Of a DNA stretch of 25,731 nucleotides, positions 17,101 through 24,963 are shown in pieces (within the stretch, counting starts at the first letter, position 1; the number at the start of each line of letters is the position of its first letter). Under the pieces are notes generated by a model, which worked only from the letters and a program-made list of their open reading frames with translations, was not told the DNA's origin and made no database searches. The position numbers and the translations under genes were made by a program. The DNA comes from Prolixibacteraceae bacterium (GTDB lineage Bacteria; Bacteroidota; Bacteroidia; Bacteroidales; Prolixibacteraceae): assembly GCA_016930735.1 (NCBI GenBank), contig JAFGGF010000214.1, positions 1 through 25,731 on the forward strand, in the 5' to 3' direction.

Positions 17101-18233
17101 ACGTTGACTACATGTTCAAAAAAAACATTTGAATGTGTGTCATCTGCCAATATTTTAAGCAAATAGTCTCCTTCCTCGGCAGGGGCATTCCAATGAATAA
17201 TGTTATTCGTTAATGTCATGCCTTCTGGTCCGCTATCAATTGAGAGAACAACCGGTTGATAATCCATTACGATTATTGATACGGTATCAATATATTCATT
17301 ATTAGCCTTAACAGAACTTCTTAAATCTGGTAATATAATAGGCGGATCATATACCTCCCTTATTTTTGGAAAAGAAAAACCTTCAGTAATTTCCCATACC
17401 GATTCAAAATCCCAGGAGGTAAATGACACTTGGTTTTTCATTTCATTGCTGGATAATCCAATAACCAGTTGATCATTATTAAAATCAGCAAATATTCCCA
17501 CTGACACATCTGCAACTTCCTCATTATAGAAGCAATTATGTATTTCACCAGAATCGTTAAATCCTGCAATACCTCCTGCATCTTTATTAAAAAATTTTGA
17601 ACAAGAATAATTAAATTCTAGGGTTGAACTAATATTTAGTCCAACAATACCACCTAAAACAACCCATATACTTCCTGAAATACTACATGTTGAATAACTA
17701 TTTAAAATAAGACTTGCCTCATGGGAGTATCCAATCAGTCCTCCAACAAAATACTCTCCTGATATTTCTCCATTGGAAATACAGCATGAAATTGTAGTTG
17801 ATTCAATTTCTGCAGATAATATTCCTACTGTATCCCCTCCTAAAATCTTACTATTCAGTATAACCAATTTTTCAATATTGGCACCCTTGGTAAATCGAAA
17901 CAGTCCAACTGAACTTTCAGGACGATTGATAAACAAATTCGAAATATAATGTCCGTCACCATTGAATGAACCCGTGAAAGGTTTGGAATCATCTCCAATT
18001 GGATTCCAGCCATTTACTGAATTTTCCCTGCTGAATTCTGTGCCTTCAAAGTCTAAATCATTCATCAGAATAAAATGTTTATCAAGGTAATTGCGAACAT
18101 TATTAAGTTCATCAATCGATGTGATCTGATATGGATTTAACGCTGTTCCATCACCATCTGAAAACTGACCAAATGAAAAAAAAGAAGAAGTAAGAAAATA
18201 TATAATTAGAAGAGTAACTCTGGATTGTTTCAT
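14115..18233 (-). CDS. Secreted multimodular GLUG-repeat protein with T9SS type A sorting domain
   Basis: A 1372-residue exported protein. A signal peptide (about 1-22, ending SFGQ) is followed by three homologous modules starting near residues 25, 380 and 763. Each opens with GDG..NPyQI and FIL(M/L)NDLDF, continues through ISNLFI and many GLUG-type turns (GGLVG, GGIAG, NCYS), and the first two end in an Ig-like strand block (GPEGM, W-N-A). A fibronectin III-like domain (about 1085-1180), a 3-coathanger-stack-like segment (about 1187-1260) and a C-terminal T9SS type A sorting domain (about 1296-1372; LKVYPNPSNG, then IYLIRA) complete it. It is probably a cell-surface or released beta-solenoid, perhaps an adhesin; the ligand is unknown. 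The gene lies 206 bp after the LytTR regulator on the same strand. Confidence 0.9.
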   Translation of the reverse strand: MKQSRVTLLIIYFLTSSFFSFGQFSDGDGTALNPYQITSIDELNNVRNYLDKHFILMNDLDFEGTEFSRENSVNGWNPIGDDSKPFTGSFNGDGHYISNLFINRPESSVGLFRFTKGANIEKLVILNSKILGGDTVGILSAEIESTTISCCISNGEISGEYFVGGLIGYSHEASLILNSYSTCSISGSIWVVLGGIVGLNISSTLEFNYSCSKFFNKDAGGIAGFNDSGEIHNCFYNEEVADVSVGIFADFNNDQLVIGLSSNEMKNQVSFTSWDFESVWEITEGFSFPKIREVYDPPIILPDLRSSVKANNEYIDTVSIIVMDYQPVVLSIDSGPEGMTLTNNIIHWNAPAEEGDYLLKILADDTHSNVFFEHVVNVVQFNGDGSLSDPYQIESISDLNLSRNYLDKNFILMNDLDFNQSPYCSDSSETGWVPIGTYSSPFYGTLDENNKIISNLFINRPDSSYVGLWGFVSNGTIKNLCLTNCLISGGEGIGSVSGYSEYATIINCRSSGEIFGNSTTGGLVGDSFNDSIEYCYSNCIIQVEGSGPVGGLFGQSSSLIKNCYSTGNIFCNGSSGGLVGNAWGGSEITNCYSIGKIYGYGSYSGGFIGMNNGITVKNSFFSRILSGIEKGIGYNHNNQTVNELSINDFKKESSFTNWNFDSIWKITEGISFPGIRSLYNNPILLSSNNLVKNSELFTDTLQIIEMDNSQVNAVIKNGPEEMSINNNIVSWNASNELGTYPYSIQLNGSNPETVDLTFLINVHSFLGDGSIGNPFQINTITKLDSVRYFSNKDFILLNDLDFYGSIYSRENSSSGWIPIESFSGSFNGNGLSISNLFIHQHHDGLGLFHDLIGATIHNLNLKGYHIIARDTIGSLIYYGDNIGALAGSIFNSNIYECSTTGVLYGGENLGGITGRNSTYSNISNCFSGGTIDGIDVSKSFEGNGGIAGSNMNFSNISNCYFKGMVFGGDDVGGLVGFNYNSSNIINCYSIPFFSKQGSDVGGILGVFDSGTISNCFYYDGYVGIGNSYGTPLSYDELKNQEIYIDVGWDFLQETENGINDYWGIDESGEYNEGFSFLSWQGFEHRVFPEVTTLDALFVKNTSRILKGNLIETGYPTPTDHGFCLSTNTNPDTTDIKISLGSITDAGEFQETVNNLNPCTTYYIRAYASNTAGTTYGDEVSFTTLSSVPVDYQASDITLTSGESACYNAQNIVTVAGDDSDVILESGSAATFIAGYSIQFLNGFHAHPGCYMSAYITTIGSFCDPLAESIVYEETYPEKKSFEIQEEDNTGEDILMPSLKVYPNPSNGNITVELQNFNSNVDLRVINSQGRVLRLISTDENDILFDLSNVPKGIYLIRANDQEKQLTQKIIIE

Positions 18234-18439
18234 GATTTATTCCATTTAATCCTTCTAAAAATATCATGTACAAACTTTTTTTAAACCTATTTCGAAGTTA
18301 TTGTTTAAAAGGGCTTGTAGGAAGGATAAAACTATGGTGATATTGTATAAAAGGAATTGTGATTTTATGATGCAGGTATCTTTTGATTTGGAAAATTCAT
18401 TGTAGTTTATAGCAAGTCAATTGAAAACCGCCAGTCCCT

Positions 18440-19174
18440 TTAAAAACCCGCAACCGAAGAATAATGCATAATCAACTTTTTCCCATTTACTTCCAAAATG
18501 AACTCTTTTTTTACCCGGTTTACTTCTGCCAGATATAGCTCGTTAATGATATGAAAACGGCTTATTCGTATAAATTGAGTTGCAGGCAGTATTTTGGTTA
18601 GTTTTTTCAGGTTTTGGCATACCACCTTTTTGGAACCATCGTTTAAAAAAATTTCGGTGTAGTTGCCATCGGCTTTGCAATATACAATGTCATTGGGTAA
18701 AAGGAAAATATAACCGGTACGTGTGGCAAATTTTATTTTTGTTTGATAATGGTTCAACAGGTTATCCAACTGCCGCGAGATATTTTCATTTTTACTGGAT
18801 AACGAGTATTTATTAAGTACCCGGATTAAATCATCTGCTTCAACCGGTTTCAATAAATAATCGAGCGCGTTGGCCTTAAAGGCATCAATGGCAAATTGGT
18901 CGTAGGCCGTTACAAAAACAATGTAGGGAGAAAGTGAAACTTCATTCAGTTTTTTTATCAGGTCAAAGCCCGTTTGTTCGTGCAACTGGATATCGAGGAA
19001 AACAAGATCGGGATATATGCAGGTTATTTTTTGAAAAGCCTCTTTAATATCAGAGGCTGTGGCCACTACATCAACGTTTGGTGAACTTTCTGCAATTAGC
19101 GTTGTGAGATATTCAATTGCTTCGGGCTCATCATCTACTAAAAGGGCCTTTATAGTTTCGCCGGGTTTGTTCAT
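18440..19174 (-). CDS. LytTR-family response regulator
   Basis: A 244-residue DNA-binding response regulator. The receiver domain (about 8-125) has the acidic pair D14/D15, phosphoacceptor D61 (VFLD), T89 and K109 (LLKP). The C-terminal LytTR DNA-binding domain (about 145-240) is recognisable by its FATRTGY, YCKADGNYTEI and ISRFHIIN pattern. The natural partner is the LytS-type kinase encoded upstream on the same strand, but the two are separated by about 860 bp of repeats instead of overlapping as is usual. The secreted GLUG protein gene follows. Regulation of that gene is plausible but unproven. Confidence 0.93.
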   Translation of the reverse strand: MNKPGETIKALLVDDEPEAIEYLTTLIAESSPNVDVVATASDIKEAFQKITCIYPDLVFLDIQLHEQTGFDLIKKLNEVSLSPYIVFVTAYDQFAIDAFKANALDYLLKPVEADDLIRVLNKYSLSSKNENISRQLDNLLNHYQTKIKFATRTGYIFLLPNDIVYCKADGNYTEIFLNDGSKKVVCQNLKKLTKILPATQFIRISRFHIINELYLAEVNRVKKEFILEVNGKKLIMHYSSVAGF

Positions 19175-19372
19175 TGGTCAGGTATAAGTTATTGTGCATG
19201 TTAAAAATAGCAAGAATAACCATTTTTGTAAAATTAAAGAAAAATATTTTTTGGGTTAAATCCCATTCTATTGATATTGCATTGCTTACCGCTTGGCTAA
19301 AGCACTGTTTTAGTGAGCGTTTTGCGAATCTCTCTCCCTTACCTATCACCGTGTGAGTAATCGATAAAGCTT

Positions 19373-19418
19373 GGAGTTAGTGAGTATTTCAAGGGCAGAA
19401 GGCTTTTTCACTAACTCC
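19373..19418. repeat. Long hairpin at the left edge of the duplicated element
   Basis: GGAGTTAGTGA (19373-19383) and TCACTAACTCC (19408-19418) are perfect 11-bp inverted arms with a 24-base loop. The right arm is the start of element copy 1, and the same TTTCACTAACTCC string starts copy 2 at 19681. Confidence 0.7.
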
Positions 19419-19604
19419 GCCTTTTAAGGCGGAGAACTAATGAATGCTTTCGAAAAACCGTCCGCGGTAAAGCGTGGAAAAAGGTTTGTTGGTTCACCCG
19501 GACGGAAAAGGAGGTATTGCGAAAATGGGGTATTTCATTTGTCGGAAGTTTTTCCATATCGGCCATACAACGATAAATCTTTTGAGCAGGAACTACCGTG
19601 GCCG
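19406..19604. repeat. 200-bp direct repeat, copy 1
   Basis: It runs from TTTCACTAACTCCGCC to ACCGTGGCCG and is about 93% identical by eye to 19681-19880. It carries a hairpin CTCCGCC/GGCGGAG (19415-19434). It also has inverted arms CCGTCCG/CGGACGG and CGGCCA/TGGCCG. No open frame is conserved with evident protein character. It is probably a nonautonomous or REP-type element. Confidence 0.82.
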
Positions 19605-19629
19605 GTGAAATAAATTGTCGCTATTTTTT

Positions 19630-19649
19630 CACCACGCTAAAGCGTGGTG
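19630..19649. repeat. Perfect hairpin between the two direct repeats
   Basis: CACCACGCTAAAGCGTGGTG is an 8-bp perfect stem with loop TAAA. It is followed by TTAGTGAAA, which is complementary to the TTTCACTAA starting copy 2. Confidence 0.7.
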
Positions 19650-19680
19650 TTAGTGAAAGTTATATAACGGCAGTTGACAA

Positions 19681-19880
19681 TTTCACTAACTCCGCCTTTT
19701 AAGGAGGTGATGCTAATGAATGCTTTTGAAAAACCGTCCGCGGTAAGGCGTTGAAAAAGGCTTGTTGGTTCACCCGGACGGAAGGGGAGGTATTATGAAA
19801 ATGGGGTATTTCATTTGTCGGTAGTTTTTCCATATCGGCCATACAACGATAAATCTTTTGAGTAGAAACTACCGTGGCCG
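19681..19880. repeat. 200-bp direct repeat, copy 2
   Basis: It aligns to 19406-19604 with a small number of substitutions and one length change. The first hairpin is partly broken here (AAGGAGGT instead of AAGGCGGA), while the CCGTCCG/CGGACGG arms are kept. The offset between copies is 275 bp. Confidence 0.82.
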
Positions 19881-19906
19881 ATTTATGTAACATACTTCAC
19901 TGAATC

Positions 19907-19924
19907 CCCGGGTTAAAACCCGGG
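19907..19924. repeat. REP-like hairpin downstream of the kinase gene
   Basis: CCCGGGTTAAAACCCGGG forms a stem of at least 6 bp with an AT loop, followed by ACTACAAAA. It lies about 110 bp past the kinase stop and could act as its terminator or be a further REP family. Confidence 0.6.
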
Positions 19925-20035
19925 ACTACAAAACTTGCGCACCAACGGCGCCTATACGCTTTAAAACAATTGGAAATTAGTTATTGAATATTCAATATTG
20001 GAAATTTTACAAGCATTTCATGCTTATGAAAAACA

Positions 20036-22111
20036 TTATAATCCGAAAGGTATCAGCAACACCACCTTTGTCCCCAATGCATTCCCTGTATCATCGTACA
20101 AATCCTCCACTTCCTGCACAATCTTTTGTTTGTTGGTTTTGTTCAGGTGTTCTATGAAGGCATCCATGGTTTTTGTGCCGATGCCCGTTGAATGGGTTCG
20201 CAGGTTTTTAGAGGCTTCACGGCCAATGCCGTTATCGGTTATTTCAATGTGCATCCGTTCAGCCTCTTTACCTATTCTTACCGATAACAACCCTCCTTCT
20301 TTTCTGGGCCGTAAACCGTGTTTTATGGCATTTTCAACATGCACCTGAATAATCATCCGTGGAATATTCTGCTCTTTCAGAGCTTCATCTCTGCAATTGA
20401 TTTCATAGTGAAACAAATCCCTGAAACGTACCTTTTGCAACTCGATAAAATTTGTAACCGTTTGAAGTTCTTCTTTCAGTGAAACATAATCATTGTTAAT
20501 ATTTGAAAGGGTTTGACGAATGAGCTTTGAGAAGTGCATAAAGGTTTTATAGGCTGTTTCATTTTCCCCCTTTTTAATGACCGAAGCAATGGCATTGAAT
20601 GTGTTAAAAACAAAATGAGGATCGAGCTGACTGCGGAAACTTTTCAGTTGCAGCTCTCTTACCTGATCACGGAGTTCATATTGTCTTCGCAGCCGGTTTT
20701 CATTTGATTTCAGGATCACATGAAAAAATAAAACTCCTGCTAAATAGATAAATAAATATAGCGGTAACCGGAACCAGTAAAACGGATTCATTTTGAAGGA
20801 ATAAATAAAGTAGTAGGAATCTGCATTAAAATAGAATCTGTTTTTTGAAATTATTTTAGGCTCAGTTATATAAAATTCCGGACTTTCTAATGGTAATTTA
20901 ACTGACCATTTAAAGTTATCGGTAAACAGATAAAGTTCCTTTGATGAATAATCGGAAAAGAAATATTCTTCATTGCCATCCTCATTAATATCTGTTTTAC
21001 TTTTAAAATTAAAATCGATGGCTGGTTTTAGAAAAACCTTTTTAACAATTTTCAACGAATTTGTAATTTCAAGCAATTCACCAGGTGAGATCTGGGTTAT
21101 GATATTCCCTTTTATGTTTTGAAAAATATACAGCACCCTGTTTCTATCCTCACTTTCGATTAACAGGGAATCTGTTTTTATTCCATCTTTATCAAGTATA
21201 TAAGTCACAAAAGAAGGGTAATCGGCGCTTCTCGACATAAATGCAGTTTGAATAAAAGATTTTCCATCTTTTTTAAAGAGTACCGACCTGGTTCGGCTTG
21301 TTATACCTGAATGGAAAGGGATAGGAGGTAAGTAATAGCTTAAATCTGAATTCAGTATTTTTAAAAACGGAGAAGGTTTATTATATGGTAAATCATATTC
21401 TTCCCTGAAAGGAGCTACATCTCCATCCGCAATAATTTCTTTAATTCCATTACCGTCAAGGTCATAAAAATGTAACTGGGAATTTGCACATCCTGTATTC
21501 TCTGAAGCATATAGCATTCTCTTTGTAATATCCACTTTGAAAATCTGGCGTGGAATAATGGAATATCCTGCAGCAACAGCAAAAATTAATTCGTTTATTC
21601 CGTCGCCCTCCAGATCTTCACAGTAAAGGGGGCCAACAGAATAGTTGTATAAACTGTCACGGTAGGTATATAATGGACATACTGGTAATGAATTTATTTC
21701 TCCAATTACAGGGGTCATTTGGATCCATTGTAACCATAACGAGTCGTTTTGGATTCTGAAAGAATAAATTTCCTTATGTCCATCATTGTCAACATCAAAA
21801 AATCTTAAAAAGCTTGTAAATGTGTGGTAAGCACCTGGCCAGTTGACTTGTTCCACCATCCCTCCGTTTTCTGCGAATAGCTGAAAAGAAAACTGGTTCC
21901 CGTTATTTGGCAAATAAAAAGATTCGATACGCTCAATTGTTCCATCATTTTCAAGATCAATGAAATATGCATTTTTATTAATACCACCCAGAATCTTTGA
22001 TTTTTTTTCAAATTTAAGGTTATACTTTTCAAAAACAGGCGGAAGAAAAAGAATCACAGGAATACTGAGAATCAGTGAAAGGAACCATATAGAGGAGAAA
22101 ATTCGTTTCAT
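20036..22111 (-). CDS. LytS-type sensor histidine kinase with extracytoplasmic FG-GAP-like sensor
   Basis: A 691-residue inner-membrane kinase. A transmembrane segment (about 6-24) and a second one (about 446-466) bracket a large periplasmic domain. That domain contains repeated calcium-loop-like motifs: DLENDG (52-57), DVDNDG (106-111), DLEGDG (166-171), DLDGNG (217-222) and DINEDG (374-379). These resemble FG-GAP/VCBS propeller repeats. A coiled-coil linker (about 467-492) leads to the His_kinase domain with the DPHFVFN phosphoacceptor (H499), the N box VENAIKHG (592-599), DNGIG (626-630) and STGIGTK (641-647). The likely partner is the LytTR regulator downstream. The ligand is unknown; propeller-type sensors suggest a glycan or surface ligand, by inference. 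Confidence 0.9.
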   Translation of the reverse strand: MKRIFSSIWFLSLILSIPVILFLPPVFEKYNLKFEKKSKILGGINKNAYFIDLENDGTIERIESFYLPNNGNQFSFQLFAENGGMVEQVNWPGAYHTFTSFLRFFDVDNDGHKEIYSFRIQNDSLWLQWIQMTPVIGEINSLPVCPLYTYRDSLYNYSVGPLYCEDLEGDGINELIFAVAAGYSIIPRQIFKVDITKRMLYASENTGCANSQLHFYDLDGNGIKEIIADGDVAPFREEYDLPYNKPSPFLKILNSDLSYYLPPIPFHSGITSRTRSVLFKKDGKSFIQTAFMSRSADYPSFVTYILDKDGIKTDSLLIESEDRNRVLYIFQNIKGNIITQISPGELLEITNSLKIVKKVFLKPAIDFNFKSKTDINEDGNEEYFFSDYSSKELYLFTDNFKWSVKLPLESPEFYITEPKIISKNRFYFNADSYYFIYSFKMNPFYWFRLPLYLFIYLAGVLFFHVILKSNENRLRRQYELRDQVRELQLKSFRSQLDPHFVFNTFNAIASVIKKGENETAYKTFMHFSKLIRQTLSNINNDYVSLKEELQTVTNFIELQKVRFRDLFHYEINCRDEALKEQNIPRMIIQVHVENAIKHGLRPRKEGGLLSVRIGKEAERMHIEITDNGIGREASKNLRTHSTGIGTKTMDAFIEHLNKTNKQKIVQEVEDLYDDTGNALGTKVVLLIPFGL

Positions 22112-22389
22112 ATTTTAAATAGTACCGAAAAATAACAAAAAAAGAATTCAATAAATATAAGATTCAAGTTAATAAGGTATCTTAAAATGTTATTATCATT
22201 GTTTTTTAAAAAAATTGATAACTTCCTTAATGTTATTATTCATAGTCGTTGTCCATTAAATTTTTTTTATGATACAGAGCTTACCCATAATTATCTAAAC
22301 CCAACAATAACCTGCTCATTCGGATTTACAAAAGCTAGTGCGGATCTGCGATCTGCGCTTCCCAAACTAGGGATTTTTAAAAATGATTT

Positions 22390-22983
22390 TTAAACATATT
22401 CTTTTATCATTCTTTCCTGGCTTTCATATTCTTTCTTCAAATCCATCCATCTGTAATATTCATTCTTGGTAACATCCAAAAACAAATGAATGAGTTGAGT
22501 ATGCCCTTTAATACTGTGAGTAATTTCATGCACTGTACCTCTATAAAATTCATCCTGATCTGCAAGCTCAAATTCCATAATTTCACCAATCTTAGGAGTA
22601 ACAGGGAGTTTTACCCTGATAAAAAAACTCTTATCAGAAAATTTTACAGATTTATTCCAATACTTTATTTCATCATAATACCTTAAGATAAAAACTTCGT
22701 GTATAACTTCCTTTATTTCTGATGGATTATTCCAGAAACTTGTGATCAGCTTATCCCGTAATTCTCTTAATAATTTGTTACATTTTGTTGCAGGGATATT
22801 TAGTTCTTGAGCAATATCTTTATTTGAGGGAATAACCTCCAGCCCATCTTCTGTGCTAATTATCTCTTTATTTTGCAACAGTTCAATTAATGACTGATGC
22901 TTTGGGTTTTTTATAAGGCTTAACTCATCCTTAACTCTTAACAATGAAAGAATTAGCCAATAGTAATTAGTATGTGTTCCCAT
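22390..22983 (-). CDS. Hypothetical protein with winged-helix-like N-terminal region
   Basis: A 197-residue protein not assigned to a family. Residues about 50-80 (PSNKDIAQELNIPATKCNKL) read like a helix-turn-helix. The C-terminal half is a beta-rich domain (about 115-170; FIRVKLPVTPKIGEIMEFEL) followed by a charged helix. There is no signal peptide or membrane segment. ATG 22983 is the only sensible start. The gene is divergent from the AlbA_2/ATPase gene, with a strong palindrome (23074-23108) about 90-125 bp upstream. It may be a transcription regulator, but this is weakly supported. Confidence 0.65.
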   Translation of the reverse strand: MGTHTNYYWLILSLLRVKDELSLIKNPKHQSLIELLQNKEIISTEDGLEVIPSNKDIAQELNIPATKCNKLLRELRDKLITSFWNNPSEIKEVIHEVFILRYYDEIKYWNKSVKFSDKSFFIRVKLPVTPKIGEIMEFELADQDEFYRGTVHEITHSIKGHTQLIHLFLDVTKNEYYRWMDLKKEYESQERMIKEYV

Positions 22984-23073
22984 AATGATATCTTTTTAAA
23001 TGATTTCTAATAGTGTAACAGGAAAATTCCAGGTTGGATCATTATAGTAACTTTCGTTATTATGCCTGGTTAT

Positions 23074-23108
23074 TTTTTTCACAAATATTTACGAAATATG
23101 TGAAAAAA
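23074..23108. promoter_or_regulatory. Long operator-like inverted repeat
   Basis: TTTTTTCACA (23074-23083) and TGTGAAAAAA (23099-23108) are perfect 10-bp arms around an AT-rich centre that partly pairs. It lies between two divergent genes, about 90 bp upstream of the minus-strand start. The A/T ends could also act as a bidirectional terminator, but no gene ends here. Confidence 0.5.
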
Positions 23109-23233
23109 CAAAACCTTAAAATTGAGTTAATTAGCTTAAAATGAGATTAATATTATTTCCTCAGTTTAGATATACTCCTGGAATGTTATAATGCTCTTTG
23201 CCTTCACTATTGTTACATAATCCCTTCTTATAG

Positions 23234-23263
23234 TACCCGCCGTAGCTTCAGCGAAGGCGGGTA
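23234..23263. repeat. REP-like hairpin
   Basis: TACCCGCC (23234-23241) pairs perfectly with GGCGGGTA (23256-23263) around a 14-base loop. The core resembles a palindrome seen in many Bacteroidota intergenic regions. It begins the GC-rich block. Confidence 0.65.
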
Positions 23264-23560
23264 GTACCCGTCAACCTCCTTCCTTCTACAAACGGCATAC
23301 CTTGCGCGTCCTATAAGGGCATTATGCAAAATAGCCCCACGAGCCCCCACACCATGGGTTTCCTCATTCACCCTTCCGGAACAGGCTCCCAAATGCGCCC
23401 CGCGCCTGTCCCTCCAGGGTAAATTCGTCAACCCATTAAAACGCATGCGTTGGCCGGTATTTTATATCCAACTTTTATTGTAAACTTTCTGTATTAGCAT
23501 AGCCAAAAAAATCAATTGTGCATTTTCAATTTTAAAATTCAAAAACATAGAAAGTAAAAG

Positions 23561-23568
23561 TATATTTG
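23561..23568 (+). promoter_or_regulatory. Candidate -7 box of the AlbA_2/ATPase gene
   Basis: TATATTTG matches TAnnTTTG exactly and ends 18 bases before the preferred ATG at 23587, implying a short leader. No clear -33 TTG is seen. Confidence 0.35.
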
Positions 23569-23586
23569 TATTACCAAGAAAATATT

Positions 23587-24963
23587 ATGATTTCAGCAGC
23601 TGACATAAAATTGATTGTTGCTAGTGGTGAAGGATATAATGCCGAATTTAAAATATCAGTTCCTTCCAAAGTAAAAGAGCTCACAGAGGAAGTATGTGCT
23701 TTTGCAAATGCTACCGGTGGGGTTGTACTTATAGGAGTTGATGATAAAAATACAATTCAGGGAGTAACCATTGACAATACTAAACGTTCAGCCATTCAAA
23801 ATTCAATTGGTGAAATTACCCCATCACTCAATTGTTCATTGTCGGTAATTGAAGTGGAAGGAAAATCGGTAGGTGTGATCGAAGTGCCTTCGGGTGTTAA
23901 TAAGCCTTATGTCCTCTCTGGTGCTATTTATGTTCGCCTTGGGCCTAATACTCAAAAGCTGACAACAGCTGAACAAATGAGGGATTTCTTTCAACAGTCG
24001 GACAAAATTTATTTCGATGAAGGCCCTTGCAAAACCTTTGATCCTGCTAGCGACCTTGATAATGATTTGCTTTTAATCTTCAAAAAAGCTGCACGTTTAT
24101 CTGAGAATATACCTAACGATCAAATTTTCCGCAACCTTAAGCTATTCACTGAAGAAAATTTGTTTAAAAATGGAGCTGTTTTGTTTTTCGGGAAACAGCC
24201 TGAAATAATTTTTGAAAAAGCAATTGTTCGATGTGTTGCTTTTAAAGGTACAGACAAACGGTTTATTATCGATGATAAGTTTTTTGGTGGTCCACTGAAT
24301 GCCCAGTACATAAAATCGATACAGTGGTTAAAAGAAAAAATAAATATTAGTTACGATATTGAAGGGCAAGGTTCAGGGCCTAGAAAAGAAATATGGGAAA
24401 TTCCTGAAACCGTCTTTAAAGAAGCCATTATAAATTCTCTTTCTCATCGTGATTATTACGATAAAGGGGCAACTACTATTGTTGAGCTTTACGATGACAG
24501 GGTTGAAATCAGCAATCCCGGTGGCTTAGTGAGCGCAATAAACATGAAGGATTTTGGCAAAAGAAGCCATTCAAGAAACCCGCTTATTTTCGGTCTGTTT
24601 GCCAGGATGCAATTGGTTGAACAAATTGGTTCCGGTATTGTACGAATGAATGACTTGATGAAAGAGTCTGGTTTGCCTGTTCCGGAATACAGCACAAAAG
24701 GCATGTTTACCGTTACCCTTCAACGCCCTAAGGATTCTATTCCGAATAACAAAAAAAGTTCGGAGAAAAGTTCGGAGAAAAGTTCGGAGAAAATTATTGC
24801 TTTAATTGAAAAGACACCGGAAATTTCAGCAAAAGGTATTGCAGAAATTATTGGGATATCAGCACGTGCAGTTGAAAAACAAATAGCATCCATGCGGAAA
24901 AATGGTTTAATTAAAAGAATAGGCCCGAATAGAGGCGGTTATTGGAAAGTTAACGTGAAATAA
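23587..24963 (+). CDS. Schlafen AlbA_2 / RecG-like C-terminal ATPase regulator
   Basis: A 458-residue protein starting at ATG 23587. A TTG at 23566 could extend it by 7 residues but is less likely. An N-terminal AlbA_2 (Schlafen-type nucleic acid-binding) domain covers about 14-125: EFK (20-22), CAFANATGG and LIGVDD. The central region carries a GHKL-type ATPase signature (EAIINSLSHRDY near 278-289 and EISNPGG near 306-312), the HATPase_c_4 domain often annotated as RecG-related. A repeated SSEK linker (about 391-402) leads to a C-terminal winged helix (about 403-458). Such proteins are probable transcription regulators, common in accessory regions. Domains are intact. It is divergent from the gene at 22390-22983, and a gene-free tail follows. 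Confidence 0.88.
   Translation: MISAADIKLIVASGEGYNAEFKISVPSKVKELTEEVCAFANATGGVVLIGVDDKNTIQGVTIDNTKRSAIQNSIGEITPSLNCSLSVIEVEGKSVGVIEVPSGVNKPYVLSGAIYVRLGPNTQKLTTAEQMRDFFQQSDKIYFDEGPCKTFDPASDLDNDLLLIFKKAARLSENIPNDQIFRNLKLFTEENLFKNGAVLFFGKQPEIIFEKAIVRCVAFKGTDKRFIIDDKFFGGPLNAQYIKSIQWLKEKINISYDIEGQGSGPRKEIWEIPETVFKEAIINSLSHRDYYDKGATTIVELYDDRVEISNPGGLVSAINMKDFGKRSHSRNPLIFGLFARMQLVEQIGSGIVRMNDLMKESGLPVPEYSTKGMFTVTLQRPKDSIPNNKKSSEKSSEKSSEKIIALIEKTPEISAKGIAEIIGISARAVEKQIASMRKNGLIKRIGPNRGGYWKVNVK
24757..24792 (+). repeat. Three tandem 12-bp repeats inside the AlbA_2/ATPase gene
   Basis: AGTTCGGAGAAA is repeated three times without a mismatch, encoding SSEK three times between the ATPase and the winged helix. 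Unit length is a multiple of three, so slippage would change linker length without breaking the frame. Confidence 0.9.

Larger units (their letters stand above)
19175..20035. other. Gene-free, repeat-rich spacer between kinase and regulator genes
   Basis: No credible gene is present in these 861 bases. The minus-strand frame of 64 codons across 19699-19893 lies mostly inside a repeat copy and has no recognisable protein character. The stretch holds two copies of a 200-bp element and at least four hairpins, listed separately. The first 200 bp next to the regulator are AT-rich and may carry its promoter, though I see no clear -7 box. Confidence 0.75.
22984..23586. other. Divergent intergenic region with palindrome and GC-rich block
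   Basis: No credible gene is seen in 603 bp. The left half is AT-rich and holds a long palindrome. The right half (about 23230-23460) is markedly GC-richer, contains hairpins, and is followed by an AT-rich promoter-like stretch before the AlbA_2 gene. The 72-codon minus-strand frame 23228-23446 has no recognisable protein character and overlaps a REP hairpin, so I do not call it a gene. Confidence 0.6.

Noticed and set aside
19699..19893. 64-codon minus-strand frame in repeat copy 2
   Set aside because: It lies mostly within the duplicated element and has no recognisable protein character, so it is more likely repeat sequence than a gene.
22343..22356. Tandem GATCTGC 7-mers beyond the stop of the 22390-22983 gene
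   Set aside because: Only two short units in an intergenic region; likely the remnant of a common repeat with no further support.
23228..23446. 72-codon minus-strand frame
   Set aside because: It has unusual Arg/Gly-rich composition, includes a REP hairpin and has no domain; kept only as part of a GC-rich block.
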